A stretch of 64,000 nucleotides of DNA from Rhodospirillaceae bacterium (lineage in GTDB: Bacteria > Pseudomonadota > Alphaproteobacteria > Rhodospirillales > Casp-alpha2). Shown piece after piece: positions 35,169 to 45,089 of the stretch (the stretch's first letter is position 1; each line of letters starts with the position of its first letter). Both the position numbers and the translations under genes were made by a program. Below the pieces are notes generated by a model, which did no database searches, was not told the DNA's origin, and was given only the letters and a program-made list of their open reading frames with translations. The stretch lies in the NCBI GenBank assembly GCA_002706405.1, contig PALN01000017.1, positions 2,329 through 66,328 on the forward strand, read 5' to 3'.

Positions 35169-36218
35169 GTGTCCTTATCCAATCCCAGTATCCTGATCGT
35201 CGAGGACGACCCCATGATCCGGTCGTTCCTCAAGGCCGTTCTGGAGGCGGAGGACTACGACGTCACCGAGGCCGAGACCGGCGCCGAAATGTTCGCCGCC
35301 CTGGACGGCGCGAATTTCGACGTCATCGTGCTGGATATCATGCTGCCGGACGGCAACGGCGTCGACTTCGCGCGGACCCTGCGCCGCACATCGACCCTGC
35401 CCATCATCTTCGCCACCGCCGTCACCGACACGGACACCCGGCGGCATGCCATCGGCTTGATGCAGGTCGACTATGTGACCAAGCCGTTCGACGCCAAGGA
35501 ACTGCTGTTGCGGATCGAGAACATCCGCGCCATGGCGCCGGTCATGGAAGATCCCAACGCCCGCGATCTGCCCAAGCCGGTCGCCGATGTCGAGACACCC
35601 TGGTACAAGGCGCCCCTGGTCTGGGGGCCGGCAGCGGCCTTTCTGGTCATCGTCCTGGGCGGAATTTTCGTCATTCCCGGCGAAGAAGACCCCGCGGTTC
35701 TGCGTGCCCAGCAGTCGGCGGCCCAGGTCCAGCGCAACGCGGACACGGCCATCACCCGGGCGGCGGATGCGGCGGCCGCCGGCGCGGCAGCCGAGAACAG
35801 CGGGTCGAGCATCATACTGACGGACGCGCCGCCGGCGTCACAAGCCGCCGAGAATGCCGGCGCGGCGGATGGCGCCGCCGCCGGAGGCGATGGCGCGGTG
35901 GCGGAAGGATCCCCCGAACAAAAGATCCTGGCGGCCTGCGGCGAGCTTCCGGTCAGCGAGCACTGGAACAACAACTCCATCAAACGGGTGCTGCGCAACG
36001 TGCGGTTCGTGCATCAGGGCAACTGGGGCGAATACCTGGAAGTATGGGTCGAGCGCCTGAAGAACGTGCAGGACCTGGAAGCCACCGGAAAGCCGGTGGA
36101 GCTGCAGAAAAAGGGCGTTGTCCTGTCCGGCAAGGAACTGGAAAAGTACGTCGACCTGATGGAAAAGCGGGTCCGATACCTGCGTTGCGCCAGCCTGATC
36201 GTTCAGACGATCAAGTGA
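35169..36218 (+). CDS. Response regulator with C-terminal membrane anchor and unknown periplasmic domain
   Basis: A 349-residue protein starting at GTG 35169. Residues 1-120 are a complete receiver domain: acidic pair Asp13/Asp14, phospho-acceptor Asp56 (VIVLDIMLPDG), Thr83 and Lys105 (VTKPFD). A single hydrophobic helix follows at about 149-169 (PLVWGPAAAFLVIVLGGIFVI). After an Ala-rich low-complexity stretch (about 185-250) comes a C-terminal domain of about 95 residues that I do not recognise (ILAACGELPVSEHWNNNSIK; GEYLEVWVERLKNVQDLEATGK). With the receiver in the cytoplasm, the C-terminus should be periplasmic, an unusual layout for a response regulator. No sensor kinase is adjacent. Confidence 0.82.
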   Translation: MSLSNPSILIVEDDPMIRSFLKAVLEAEDYDVTEAETGAEMFAALDGANFDVIVLDIMLPDGNGVDFARTLRRTSTLPIIFATAVTDTDTRRHAIGLMQVDYVTKPFDAKELLLRIENIRAMAPVMEDPNARDLPKPVADVETPWYKAPLVWGPAAAFLVIVLGGIFVIPGEEDPAVLRAQQSAAQVQRNADTAITRAADAAAAGAAAENSGSSIILTDAPPASQAAENAGAADGAAAGGDGAVAEGSPEQKILAACGELPVSEHWNNNSIKRVLRNVRFVHQGNWGEYLEVWVERLKNVQDLEATGKPVELQKKGVVLSGKELEKYVDLMEKRVRYLRCASLIVQTIK

Positions 36219-36248
36219 CCGGGGCCGGTTGCCCGCGCTGCGGGCGGT

Positions 36249-37010
36249 TCAGGTCGGATAAAAGACGAAATTGAACAAGTAGTCGGATTTGTCCACGTGG
36301 GACTGGTCACGGTCCAGGTCGATATCGGTGAGCGGAACGAGCTTGTCACCGATCAGTGCCATGCCCCGATAACCGTATCCTTCGACCTCGGCGATCATAT
36401 CCGGCAGGGGGCGGCCCGTATGGACGGCTTCGATCTCGATCAGCATCACCGGACGGTCGCGGGCGATGGTCTTGCGGGCACCGTCCAGAACCGCCATTTC
36501 GGCACCTTCGACATCGATCTTCATGAACCCCACATCGCGGATATCCAGGTCGTCCAGGCGGGCTGTCTTAACCCGCACGATGCCGTGGTCGCCGGATACC
36601 TTGATGGTGCTCAGGCTCGCACCTTGGTTGGAATAGCCCTTCGGCCATTTCGGCACCAGGAGATCGGCCTCGCCGGTGCTGTCGGACAGGGCGACGGGGG
36701 AAAGAGTCGCTCGTTTCCGTGCCCATCCCGACAAGATGCGGAACAGCTTGGGGTTCGGCTCAAACGCATGGACCTGTCGACAATGGCCGAGCAGGGCATA
36801 GGAGTAGACGCCCTTGTTGGCGCCCACGTCGATGGCCTGACGGGTCGGGTCGGCGAGTTGGGGAATGAGGCGGATCTCGCGCTCCCCCTTCATCAATTCC
36901 TTGCGGTAGAGATAGCGGATATACAGCGCGCCGGGCACAAGCAGCCGTTTGGCTGTTTCTTCCAGGGTCTCTGGTGGGGACCAGGGCTGTGGGTCGCGCA
37001 TCGGCTGCAA
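36249..37010 (-). CDS. FkbM family methyltransferase
   Basis: A 253-residue SAM-dependent methyltransferase. Motif I is AIDVGANKGVYSYALLGHCRQVHAFEPNPKLF, and the FkbM hallmark VGFMKIDVEGAEMAVLDGARKTI follows, with MLIEIEAVHTG after it. FkbM enzymes O-methylate sugars or natural products, often glycans; the substrate is not evident because neighbours are unrelated. It converges on the response regulator gene and diverges from the ilvB leader region. Confidence 0.88.
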   Translation of the reverse strand: MQPMRDPQPWSPPETLEETAKRLLVPGALYIRYLYRKELMKGEREIRLIPQLADPTRQAIDVGANKGVYSYALLGHCRQVHAFEPNPKLFRILSGWARKRATLSPVALSDSTGEADLLVPKWPKGYSNQGASLSTIKVSGDHGIVRVKTARLDDLDIRDVGFMKIDVEGAEMAVLDGARKTIARDRPVMLIEIEAVHTGRPLPDMIAEVEGYGYRGMALIGDKLVPLTDIDLDRDQSHVDKSDYLFNFVFYPT

Positions 37011-37058
37011 TTCCCAGAATGGGTCCCCAAAAGGGGTGGATCGGGCTTCTTATCCCGT

Positions 37059-37187
37059 GTGGCCGGTGATCGCAAGCTCGGCGCCGGATCACGAGAGGAT
37101 ATCGTTGTAATTTTATTTCGTAATAAGCAGAAAAAACTTACCGTTTATTGCATTTTAATGGTTGACCCCCTAAATCACCTTCATTAA
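37059..37187 (+). promoter_or_regulatory. Candidate ilv leader peptide region
   Basis: An in-frame stretch ending at TAA 37185-37187 encodes DIVVILFRNKQKKL, then YCILMVDPLNHLH, rich in Ile, Val and Leu codons, directly before a terminator-like hairpin and ilvB. GTG 37059 is the first upstream start but lacks a good ribosome site, and ATG 37158 would give only MVDPLNHLH. Transcription attenuation by branched-chain amino acids is the likely purpose; the start is not settled. Confidence 0.45.
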
Positions 37188-37198
37188 GTTCCGTGGCT

Positions 37199-37230
37199 CC
37201 CCGGCGGACCCCGGTTCCGCTGGGGTTTTT
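37199..37230 (+). terminator. Terminator-like attenuator upstream of ilvB
   Basis: Stem CCCCGGCGGA / TCCGCTGGGG (37199-37208 with 37216-37225, one G-U pair), loop CCCCGGT, then TTTTT. The nearest upstream plus-strand gene ends at 36218, with a minus-strand gene between, so this terminator most likely acts on the ilvB leader transcript. A second stem GGGCGCC / GGCGCCC lies at about 37274-37297. Confidence 0.7.
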
Positions 37231-37330
37231 GTGGCATCAGCGGACGTGCCGCCGGCCCTTTGCCGGGACACATGGGCGCCTGACGGCAGGGGCGCCCGAC
37301 TGGGAATTCTGAGACCAAGAGGACTGAACG

Positions 37331-39091
37331 ATGGCCAGGAAGAAGATGCAGGGCGCCGAGATCGTGATCGAGGCCCTGAAGGAACAAGGCGTCACCGAAA
37401 TCTTCGGATATCCGGGTGGTGCCGTGTTGCCGCTCTACGATGCCATTTTCAAGCAGAACCAGATCCGCCATATCCTGGTCCGCCAGGAAGGCGGCGCCGT
37501 GCACGCGGCCGAAGGGTACGCGCGCTCCACCGGCAAGGTCGGCGTGGTCCTGGTGACATCCGGCCCCGGTGCCACGAACGCGGTCACCGGTCTGACCGAC
37601 GCTTTGATGGATTCCATCCCGGTCGTCTGCCTGACCGGGCAGGTGCCGACGCATCTGATCGGCAATGACGCGTTTCAGGAATGCGACACCACGGGCATCA
37701 CGCGCCCCTGCACCAAGCTCAATTATCTGGTGAAGGACGTCAGTGACCTAGCCAACGTGGTGCATGAGGCCTTTCACGTCGCGCGCTCCGGCCGCCCGGG
37801 CCCGGTCGTCATCGATCTGCCCAAGGACGTGATCATGGCCATGGGGACATATCAAGAGGCGGGCACGGCGCCGGCCGAGAAGTACAGCCCCCGCGTCAAG
37901 GGCGACCAGAGCGCCATCGCCGAGGCCGTGCGCCTGCTGGGCCAGGCCAAGAAGCCGATCATCTATGCCGGCGGCGGCGTCATCAATTCCGGGCCCAAGG
38001 CGTCCAAGCTGCTGCAGGACCTGGTGAAGCTGTCGGGTGCCCCCTGCACGTTGACGCTCATGGGCCTGGGGGCCTATCCGGCCAGTGACAAGCAGTTCGT
38101 CGGCATGCTCGGCATGCACGGCACCTACGAAGCCAATCTGGCCATGCACGACTGCGACGTCATGATCTGCGTCGGCGCGCGCTTCGACGACCGCATCACC
38201 GGTCGGCTCGACGCCTTTTCGCCGGAGTCCAAGAAGGTTCATATCGACATCGATCCGTCGTCGATCAACAAGAACGTGCCTGTGGACGTGCCGATCGTCG
38301 GCGACGTTGCGAGCGTGCTCGCCGACATGATCAAGAAGTGGAAGGCCCTGAAGCCCAAGCAGGATCAGGCGGCCTTGAAGAAATGGTGGGGCCAGATCGA
38401 CCAGTGGCGGGCGAAGAAGTGCCTGGCGTTCCAGCAGAAGGGCGACACCATCAAGCCGCAGCACGCCATCCGGCGGCTGTTCGAATTGACCCAGGGGCGC
38501 GAGACCTTCGTCACGACCGAGGTCGGCCAGCACCAGATGTGGGCGGCCCAGTACTACAACTTCGACAAGCCGAACCATTGGATGACGTCGGGAGGGCTCG
38601 GCACCATGGGGTACGGCCTGCCGGCCGCCATGGGGGTGCAGGTGGCCCATCCGGATGCCCTGGTCGTCGACATCGCGGGCGAGGCCTCGACCCTGATGAA
38701 CATTCAGGAAATGTCGACCATCGTTCAGTACCGCCTGCCGGTGAAGATCTTCATCCTGAACAACGAATACATGGGCATGGTGCGCCAGTGGCAGGAACTG
38801 CTGCACGGCGGGCGCTATTCGGAAAGCTACATGGAAAGCCTGCCGGACTTCGTGAAGCTGGCGGAAAGCTTCCATGCGGTGGGCCTGCGCGCGACCAAGG
38901 CGAGCCAATTGGACGATGTGATCAAGGAAATGATCGAAATCGACCGGCCCGTGATCGCCGATATCGCCATCGACAAGCTGGAAAACTGCTTCCCGATGAT
39001 CCCCTCGGGCGCGGCCCATAACGAGATGCTTTTGGGCCCCAACGACAAGGCCGAGAAGCAGATTTCCGAACAAGGCATGGTGCTGGTCTAA
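37331..39091 (+). CDS. ilvB: Acetolactate synthase large (catalytic) subunit
   Basis: A 586-residue thiamine-diphosphate and FAD enzyme that condenses two pyruvates (or pyruvate with 2-oxobutyrate) in valine, leucine and isoleucine synthesis. It has the TPP-binding glutamate in HILVRQEGGAVHAAEGYARSTG, GPGATNAVTGLTDALMDSIPVV, and the C-terminal TPP domain (TSGGLGTMGYGLPAAMG; ILNNEYMGMVRQWQ). Length matches AHAS large subunits. It is followed by the regulatory subunit and ilvC on the same strand. Confidence 0.96.
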   Translation: MARKKMQGAEIVIEALKEQGVTEIFGYPGGAVLPLYDAIFKQNQIRHILVRQEGGAVHAAEGYARSTGKVGVVLVTSGPGATNAVTGLTDALMDSIPVVCLTGQVPTHLIGNDAFQECDTTGITRPCTKLNYLVKDVSDLANVVHEAFHVARSGRPGPVVIDLPKDVIMAMGTYQEAGTAPAEKYSPRVKGDQSAIAEAVRLLGQAKKPIIYAGGGVINSGPKASKLLQDLVKLSGAPCTLTLMGLGAYPASDKQFVGMLGMHGTYEANLAMHDCDVMICVGARFDDRITGRLDAFSPESKKVHIDIDPSSINKNVPVDVPIVGDVASVLADMIKKWKALKPKQDQAALKKWWGQIDQWRAKKCLAFQQKGDTIKPQHAIRRLFELTQGRETFVTTEVGQHQMWAAQYYNFDKPNHWMTSGGLGTMGYGLPAAMGVQVAHPDALVVDIAGEASTLMNIQEMSTIVQYRLPVKIFILNNEYMGMVRQWQELLHGGRYSESYMESLPDFVKLAESFHAVGLRATKASQLDDVIKEMIEIDRPVIADIAIDKLENCFPMIPSGAAHNEMLLGPNDKAEKQISEQGMVLV

Positions 39092-39200
39092 ATCCGTTCG
39101 CCCTGCCCGGTTGCAGCCGTCAGTTGACAACCGGGACAGCGCGGCTAAAACAAGGGCCGCCGCCGTTCGCGCGGCGGCGATTTCTGGGAGTTCCCAAGAC

Positions 39201-40785
<1,585 letters not shown>

Positions 40786-40810
40786 GTCCGCTTCGCCGGA
40801 CCTGAAGACG

Positions 40811-40839
40811 AAGGGGCGCTCTTTCGGGCGCCCCTTTTT
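40811..40839 (+). terminator. Intrinsic terminator after ilvC
   Basis: Stem AAGGGGCGC / GCGCCCCTT (40811-40819 with 40828-40836) and a T-run at 40835-40839. The T-run meets the stop of the convergent gene at 40840, and the A-rich left flank is short, so it is mainly directional for ilvC. Confidence 0.85.
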
Positions 40840-41682
40840 CTATTCCGAAAGGGCCGCTTCCAGCGCCGCCCCCACCACCACCATATGCGGGATGACGTAG
40901 GCGAAGGTGTCCAGCACCCGCAGCAGCGGCGCCGGATCGTCCATCGGGACCGGCCCCGGGTTGCGCGTCTTGGCCCTGGCCAGCAGTTGGCCGACCAGGG
41001 GCTGACAGTCTGCCGCGAAGGCGTGGGTGGCCGCATCGATCTCCGGCAGGGCCGTGTCCAGCCGCCCGGCCACCAGATGCATGAACTGGGGCCAATGGGC
41101 GAAATGCAGGTACATGGTGGGCGTCACGTCCACAGGCGTTCCCGCGATTTCGGCCTTGGGGATGGTGCGGCAGATGTTGGTGATCGCGCCCCGCAGATCG
41201 TCGTCCAGGCCCGCCAGCTTCAGGGGCCGGGGCAGGTCCGGCGGCGGGGCCGGGGGCGTGGCGGGCGCTTCGGAAAAGGGCTGTGTAGGCGGCGGCAGGT
41301 CGTCGCCCGCGATCAGGGCCCGCGCGGCGCCCACGGCGATCAGGTTGACCGGGTTCATACGGTTGTAGCTGGTCAGCATATGGCCGACGGTCCGGCGCCC
41401 ATCGGCGTCCAGGCCCGCCTCGGCGAGCGTGTCCTCGGTAAAGGCGGGCAGGGGCACGACCGCCTGGTCGGCAACCGTTTCCCAGACGGCGACCGCGGGC
41501 CATCCGGCCTCCACATCCGGGCCGACGGCGGCCCAGATCCAATCCAGCAGGCCCGGATATGTGGCCATATGGCGAAAGATCAGTGCTGGTGAGCCGGACC
41601 CGGCGGCGGTCATCAGGTTGCGGTAGACGCGGAGCGTGGCGGGATCGGCGTCGGCGAAATGGACTTCGGGGAATGTGGTCAT
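40840..41682 (-). CDS. DehI-like (halocarboxylic acid dehalogenase group I) family protein
   Basis: A 280-residue, mostly helical protein. Two halves look alike: ATLRVYRNLMTAAGSGSPALIFRHMATYPGLLDWIWAAVGP in the first and LRGAITNICRTIPKAEIAGTPVDVTPTMYLHFAHWPQFMHLVAGRL in the second. This pseudo-repeat of a helical unit with RHMATYPG/HFAHWPQF is what I know of the DehI family, which hydrolyses 2-haloacids without stereoselectivity. A Pro/Ala-rich linker (about residues 128-150) joins the halves. The dehalogenase activity is not established by sequence alone; the family call is moderate. Confidence 0.55.
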   Translation of the reverse strand: MTTFPEVHFADADPATLRVYRNLMTAAGSGSPALIFRHMATYPGLLDWIWAAVGPDVEAGWPAVAVWETVADQAVVPLPAFTEDTLAEAGLDADGRRTVGHMLTSYNRMNPVNLIAVGAARALIAGDDLPPPTQPFSEAPATPPAPPPDLPRPLKLAGLDDDLRGAITNICRTIPKAEIAGTPVDVTPTMYLHFAHWPQFMHLVAGRLDTALPEIDAATHAFAADCQPLVGQLLARAKTRNPGPVPMDDPAPLLRVLDTFAYVIPHMVVVGAALEAALSE

Positions 41683-41717
41683 GGGCGAAGGTTAACCGGC
41701 CTGAAGCCGTCCGTCAC

Positions 41718-41746
41718 TTGACAAACGGGTGTCCAACATCATTTAT
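41718..41746 (+). promoter_or_regulatory. Probable sigma-70 promoter of the leuL-leuA unit
   Basis: A perfect -35 TTGACA (41718-41723), a 17-base spacer and an AT-rich -10-like ATTTAT (41741-41746). It lies between the divergent DehI-like gene and the leucine leader peptide. Confidence 0.5.
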
Positions 41747-41817
41747 TCTTAGTTAAGCCTGTCCCCGTATCCTTATCTGGAATGACGGATAAACCGACAG
41801 GCGGTTGGAACAGACCG

Positions 41818-41958
41818 ATGCAGATGCAGGACATGACGATTGAACGGCGAATTCCCGGGGGCAGCGATGCCGGCCCGGTGACGCTGCCTGCGCGCATTCT
41901 CCTTCCGCTAAACCTGCTCAATCTCGACCTTCTGGGGCTTCGACTTATTCGCCCCTGA
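41818..41958 (+). CDS. leuL: Leucine leader peptide of leuA (attenuator)
   Basis: A short reading frame whose last 21 codons read RILLPLNLLNLDLLGLRLIRP, with ten leucines, then TGA 41956-41958. Its start is one of the in-frame ATGs at 41818, 41824 or 41833 (or GTG 41878); the longest is given. The RNA can form two exclusive pairings: GGGGC (41934-41938) with GCCCC (41951-41955), or CCCCTGAG (41952-41959) with CTCAGGGG (42040-42047). A ribosome stalled at leucine codons would block the first and allow the second. This is classic leucine attenuation; leuA begins 178 bases downstream. Confidence 0.82.
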   Translation: MQMQDMTIERRIPGGSDAGPVTLPARILLPLNLLNLDLLGLRLIRP

Positions 41959-42136
41959 GTGGCGCAGCGGATACCAGGGACCATTCCGGCTTTTTGAACC
42001 AAAAAAACCGAGTCCATCCCGACCAAGGGACCGCGAACGCTCAGGGGATTGACGAGCAAGCGACCCTATTTGCCGGGCCGGACCCCATCCAACCCATCCG
42101 AGGGCGGCCCAAAGAGATTTCGGAAGGACCAGACCA

Positions 42137-43699
42137 ATGACCATCGTTACCGAACGCGACCCCAACCAGGTCATCATCTTCGACACCACCTTGCGTGACG
42201 GCGAACAGTCGCCGGGCGCTTCCATGAACCTGGAAGAGAAACTCCGCATCGCCAAGGTGCTGGAGGACATGGGCGTCGATGTCATCGAAGCCGGCTTCCC
42301 CATCGCCTCGGAAGGGGATTTCGAGGCCGTCTCGGAAATCGCCAAGACCATCAAGAACTCGACCATCGCCGGCTTGGCCCGCGCCACCCGGGGGGACATC
42401 GAGCGTGCCGGCGCGGCGGTCAAGCAAGCCGCGCGCGGGCGCATCCATACCTTCATCGCCACCAGCCCCCTGCACATGCAGTACAAGCTGCAGATGGAGC
42501 CGGAACAGGTTTTGGAGCGCATCACTGAGAGCGTGACCATGGCCCGCAACCTGATCGACGACGTCGAATGGTCGGCCGAGGACGGATCGCGCTCCGAGCA
42601 TGAATTCCTGTGCCGCTGCGTCGAGGCCGCGATCAAGGCGGGTGCCCGCACCATCAACATCCCCGATACGGTCGGCTATGCCGTGCCCGAGGAGTATGCG
42701 GCGCTGATCAAGATGCTGATCGAACGGGTGCCCAATTCGGATCAGGCCGTGTTCTCTGTCCATTGCCACAACGACCTGGGCTTGGCCGTGGCCAACTCCC
42801 TGGCCGCCGTGGTCGCCGGGGCCCGTCAGGTCGAATGCACCATCAACGGCCTGGGCGAGCGGGCGGGCAACTGCTCCATGGAAGAAGTCGTCATGGCGCT
42901 GAAGACCCGCCAGGACGTGATGCCGTTCGAGACCAACATCGACGCCACCCATATCACCCGCGCGTCGCGCATGGTGTCGTCGATCACCGGCTTCCCGGTG
43001 CAGCCCAACAAGGCCATCGTCGGCGCCAATGCCTTCGCCCACGAATCGGGCATCCATCAGGACGGCATGCTGAAGAACGCCCAGACCTATGAGATCATGA
43101 CGCCGGAAAGCGTCGGCCTGACCAAGTCCAAGATCGTCCTGGGCAAGCATTCCGGGCGCAACGCCTTCAAGACCAAGCTGGAGGAAATGGGCTACAAGCT
43201 GGGCGACAACGCCTTGAACGAGGCCTTCAAGCGCTTCAAGGATCTGGCCGATCTGAAGAAAGACGTGTTCGACGAGGACCTGGTGGCCCTGGTCGACGAC
43301 GACACCCGGGTCAACGACCGCATCAAGCTGACCAGCCTGGAAATCCAGTGCGGCACCGTGCACCGCCCGCCCAAGGCGGCCATGGAACTGGAAATCGACG
43401 GCAAGGTGCAGTCCTGCGAGGGCACCGGCGACGGTCCCGTGGACGCGGCCTTCAACTGCATCAAGACCCTGTTTCCCCATGGCGCGCGGCTGCAATTGTA
43501 CCAGGTTCACGCGGTGACCCATGGCACGGACGCCCAGGCGGAAGTGACCGTCAGGCTCGACGATAACGGCGAACGCACGGCCCAAGGGGCCGCCGCCGAC
43601 ACGGATACGATGGTCGCATCGGTGAAGGCTTATGTGAACGCGTTGAACAAGTTGTTGACCAAACGGGAGAAAAAGGCGCCCGAGGCGATGTCCGCCTAG
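42137..43699 (+). CDS. leuA: 2-Isopropylmalate synthase LeuA
   Basis: A 520-residue enzyme committing 2-oxoisovalerate to leucine synthesis. The HMGL-like TIM barrel has [59 protein letters not shown] and [13 protein letters not shown]; the C-terminal LeuA dimer domain with regulatory role follows from about residue 390. Length fits the bacterial long-form enzyme. Preceded by the leucine leader peptide, so it is likely controlled both by attenuation and by feedback. Confidence 0.96.
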   Translation: MTIVTERDPNQVIIFDTTLRDGEQSPGASMNLEEKLRIAKVLEDMGVDVIEAGFPIASEGDFEAVSEIAKTIKNSTIAGLARATRGDIERAGAAVKQAARGRIHTFIATSPLHMQYKLQMEPEQVLERITESVTMARNLIDDVEWSAEDGSRSEHEFLCRCVEAAIKAGARTINIPDTVGYAVPEEYAALIKMLIERVPNSDQAVFSVHCHNDLGLAVANSLAAVVAGARQVECTINGLGERAGNCSMEEVVMALKTRQDVMPFETNIDATHITRASRMVSSITGFPVQPNKAIVGANAFAHESGIHQDGMLKNAQTYEIMTPESVGLTKSKIVLGKHSGRNAFKTKLEEMGYKLGDNALNEAFKRFKDLADLKKDVFDEDLVALVDDDTRVNDRIKLTSLEIQCGTVHRPPKAAMELEIDGKVQSCEGTGDGPVDAAFNCIKTLFPHGARLQLYQVHAVTHGTDAQAEVTVRLDDNGERTAQGAAADTDTMVASVKAYVNALNKLLTKREKKAPEAMSA

Positions 43700-43768
43700 G
43701 TCGGGTCCGCCTTCGTAATACCCAAGATTGGCCCTTTAAACGGCTGAATCTTTCCGTTAAAAGACCCA

Positions 43769-43804
43769 ATATGGTGCAGGGGCTTCTGGCCCCTGCACCC
43801 ATAT
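43769..43804 (+). other. Strong stem-loop between leuA and mreB
   Basis: Arms GGTGCAGGGGC and GCCCCTGCACC surround a TTCTG loop, and ATAT flanks extend it to about 15 pairs with one bulge. There is no T-run after it. It lies 124 bases ahead of mreB and may be a terminator that needs no T-run, a transcript stabiliser or part of the mreB leader. Confidence 0.65.
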
Positions 43805-43903
43805 ATCGTGGCCCGGTGACCCCAATCCGGGTCGGTACCGAGGGATACATTCATCGGACCCCAGCCCCGACGTCTTCAGGGGTTCGCCCCGGGGCTCCCA
43901 TGA

Positions 43904-44968
<1,065 letters not shown>

Positions 44969-44972
44969 TCGC

Positions 44973-45014
44973 AAAACCCGAGCCCGTCATCGGCGGGCGA
45001 CGGTTGTTTTGCGC
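44973..45014. terminator. Bidirectional terminator, copy 1 of a 42-bp repeat
   Basis: AAAACCCGAGCCCGTCATCG and the following 22 bases fold as GCCCG/CGGGC with A-rich left and T-rich right flanks (GGTTGTTTT), so it can work in both directions. Ends mreB. Confidence 0.6.
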
Positions 45015-45036
45015 GAACACATCCAATCGGCACGAT

Positions 45037-45078
45037 AAAACCCAAGCCCGCCACCGGCGGGCGGCGGTTGTTTTGCGC
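45037..45078. terminator. Bidirectional terminator, copy 2 of a 42-bp repeat
   Basis: Same 42-base unit with four substitutions; the stem is improved (GCCCGCC-ACC-GGCGGGC) and the flanks AAAAC / GTTTT are kept. It lies 12 bases past the stop of the convergent MATE gene, so it likely ends both mreB and MATE transcripts. Confidence 0.65.
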
Positions 45079-45089
45079 AGATCAGGCGA

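Noticed and set aside
36219-36248. GCCCGC-GCT-GCGGGC between convergent genes as a terminator
   Set aside because: Short stem, three-base loop and no T-run on either side.
41742-41757. TTTA-N7-TTAAG near the leuA promoter as a CtrA site
   Set aside because: Mismatches in both half-sites and position over the -10 region make it weak compared with the exact box at 47776.
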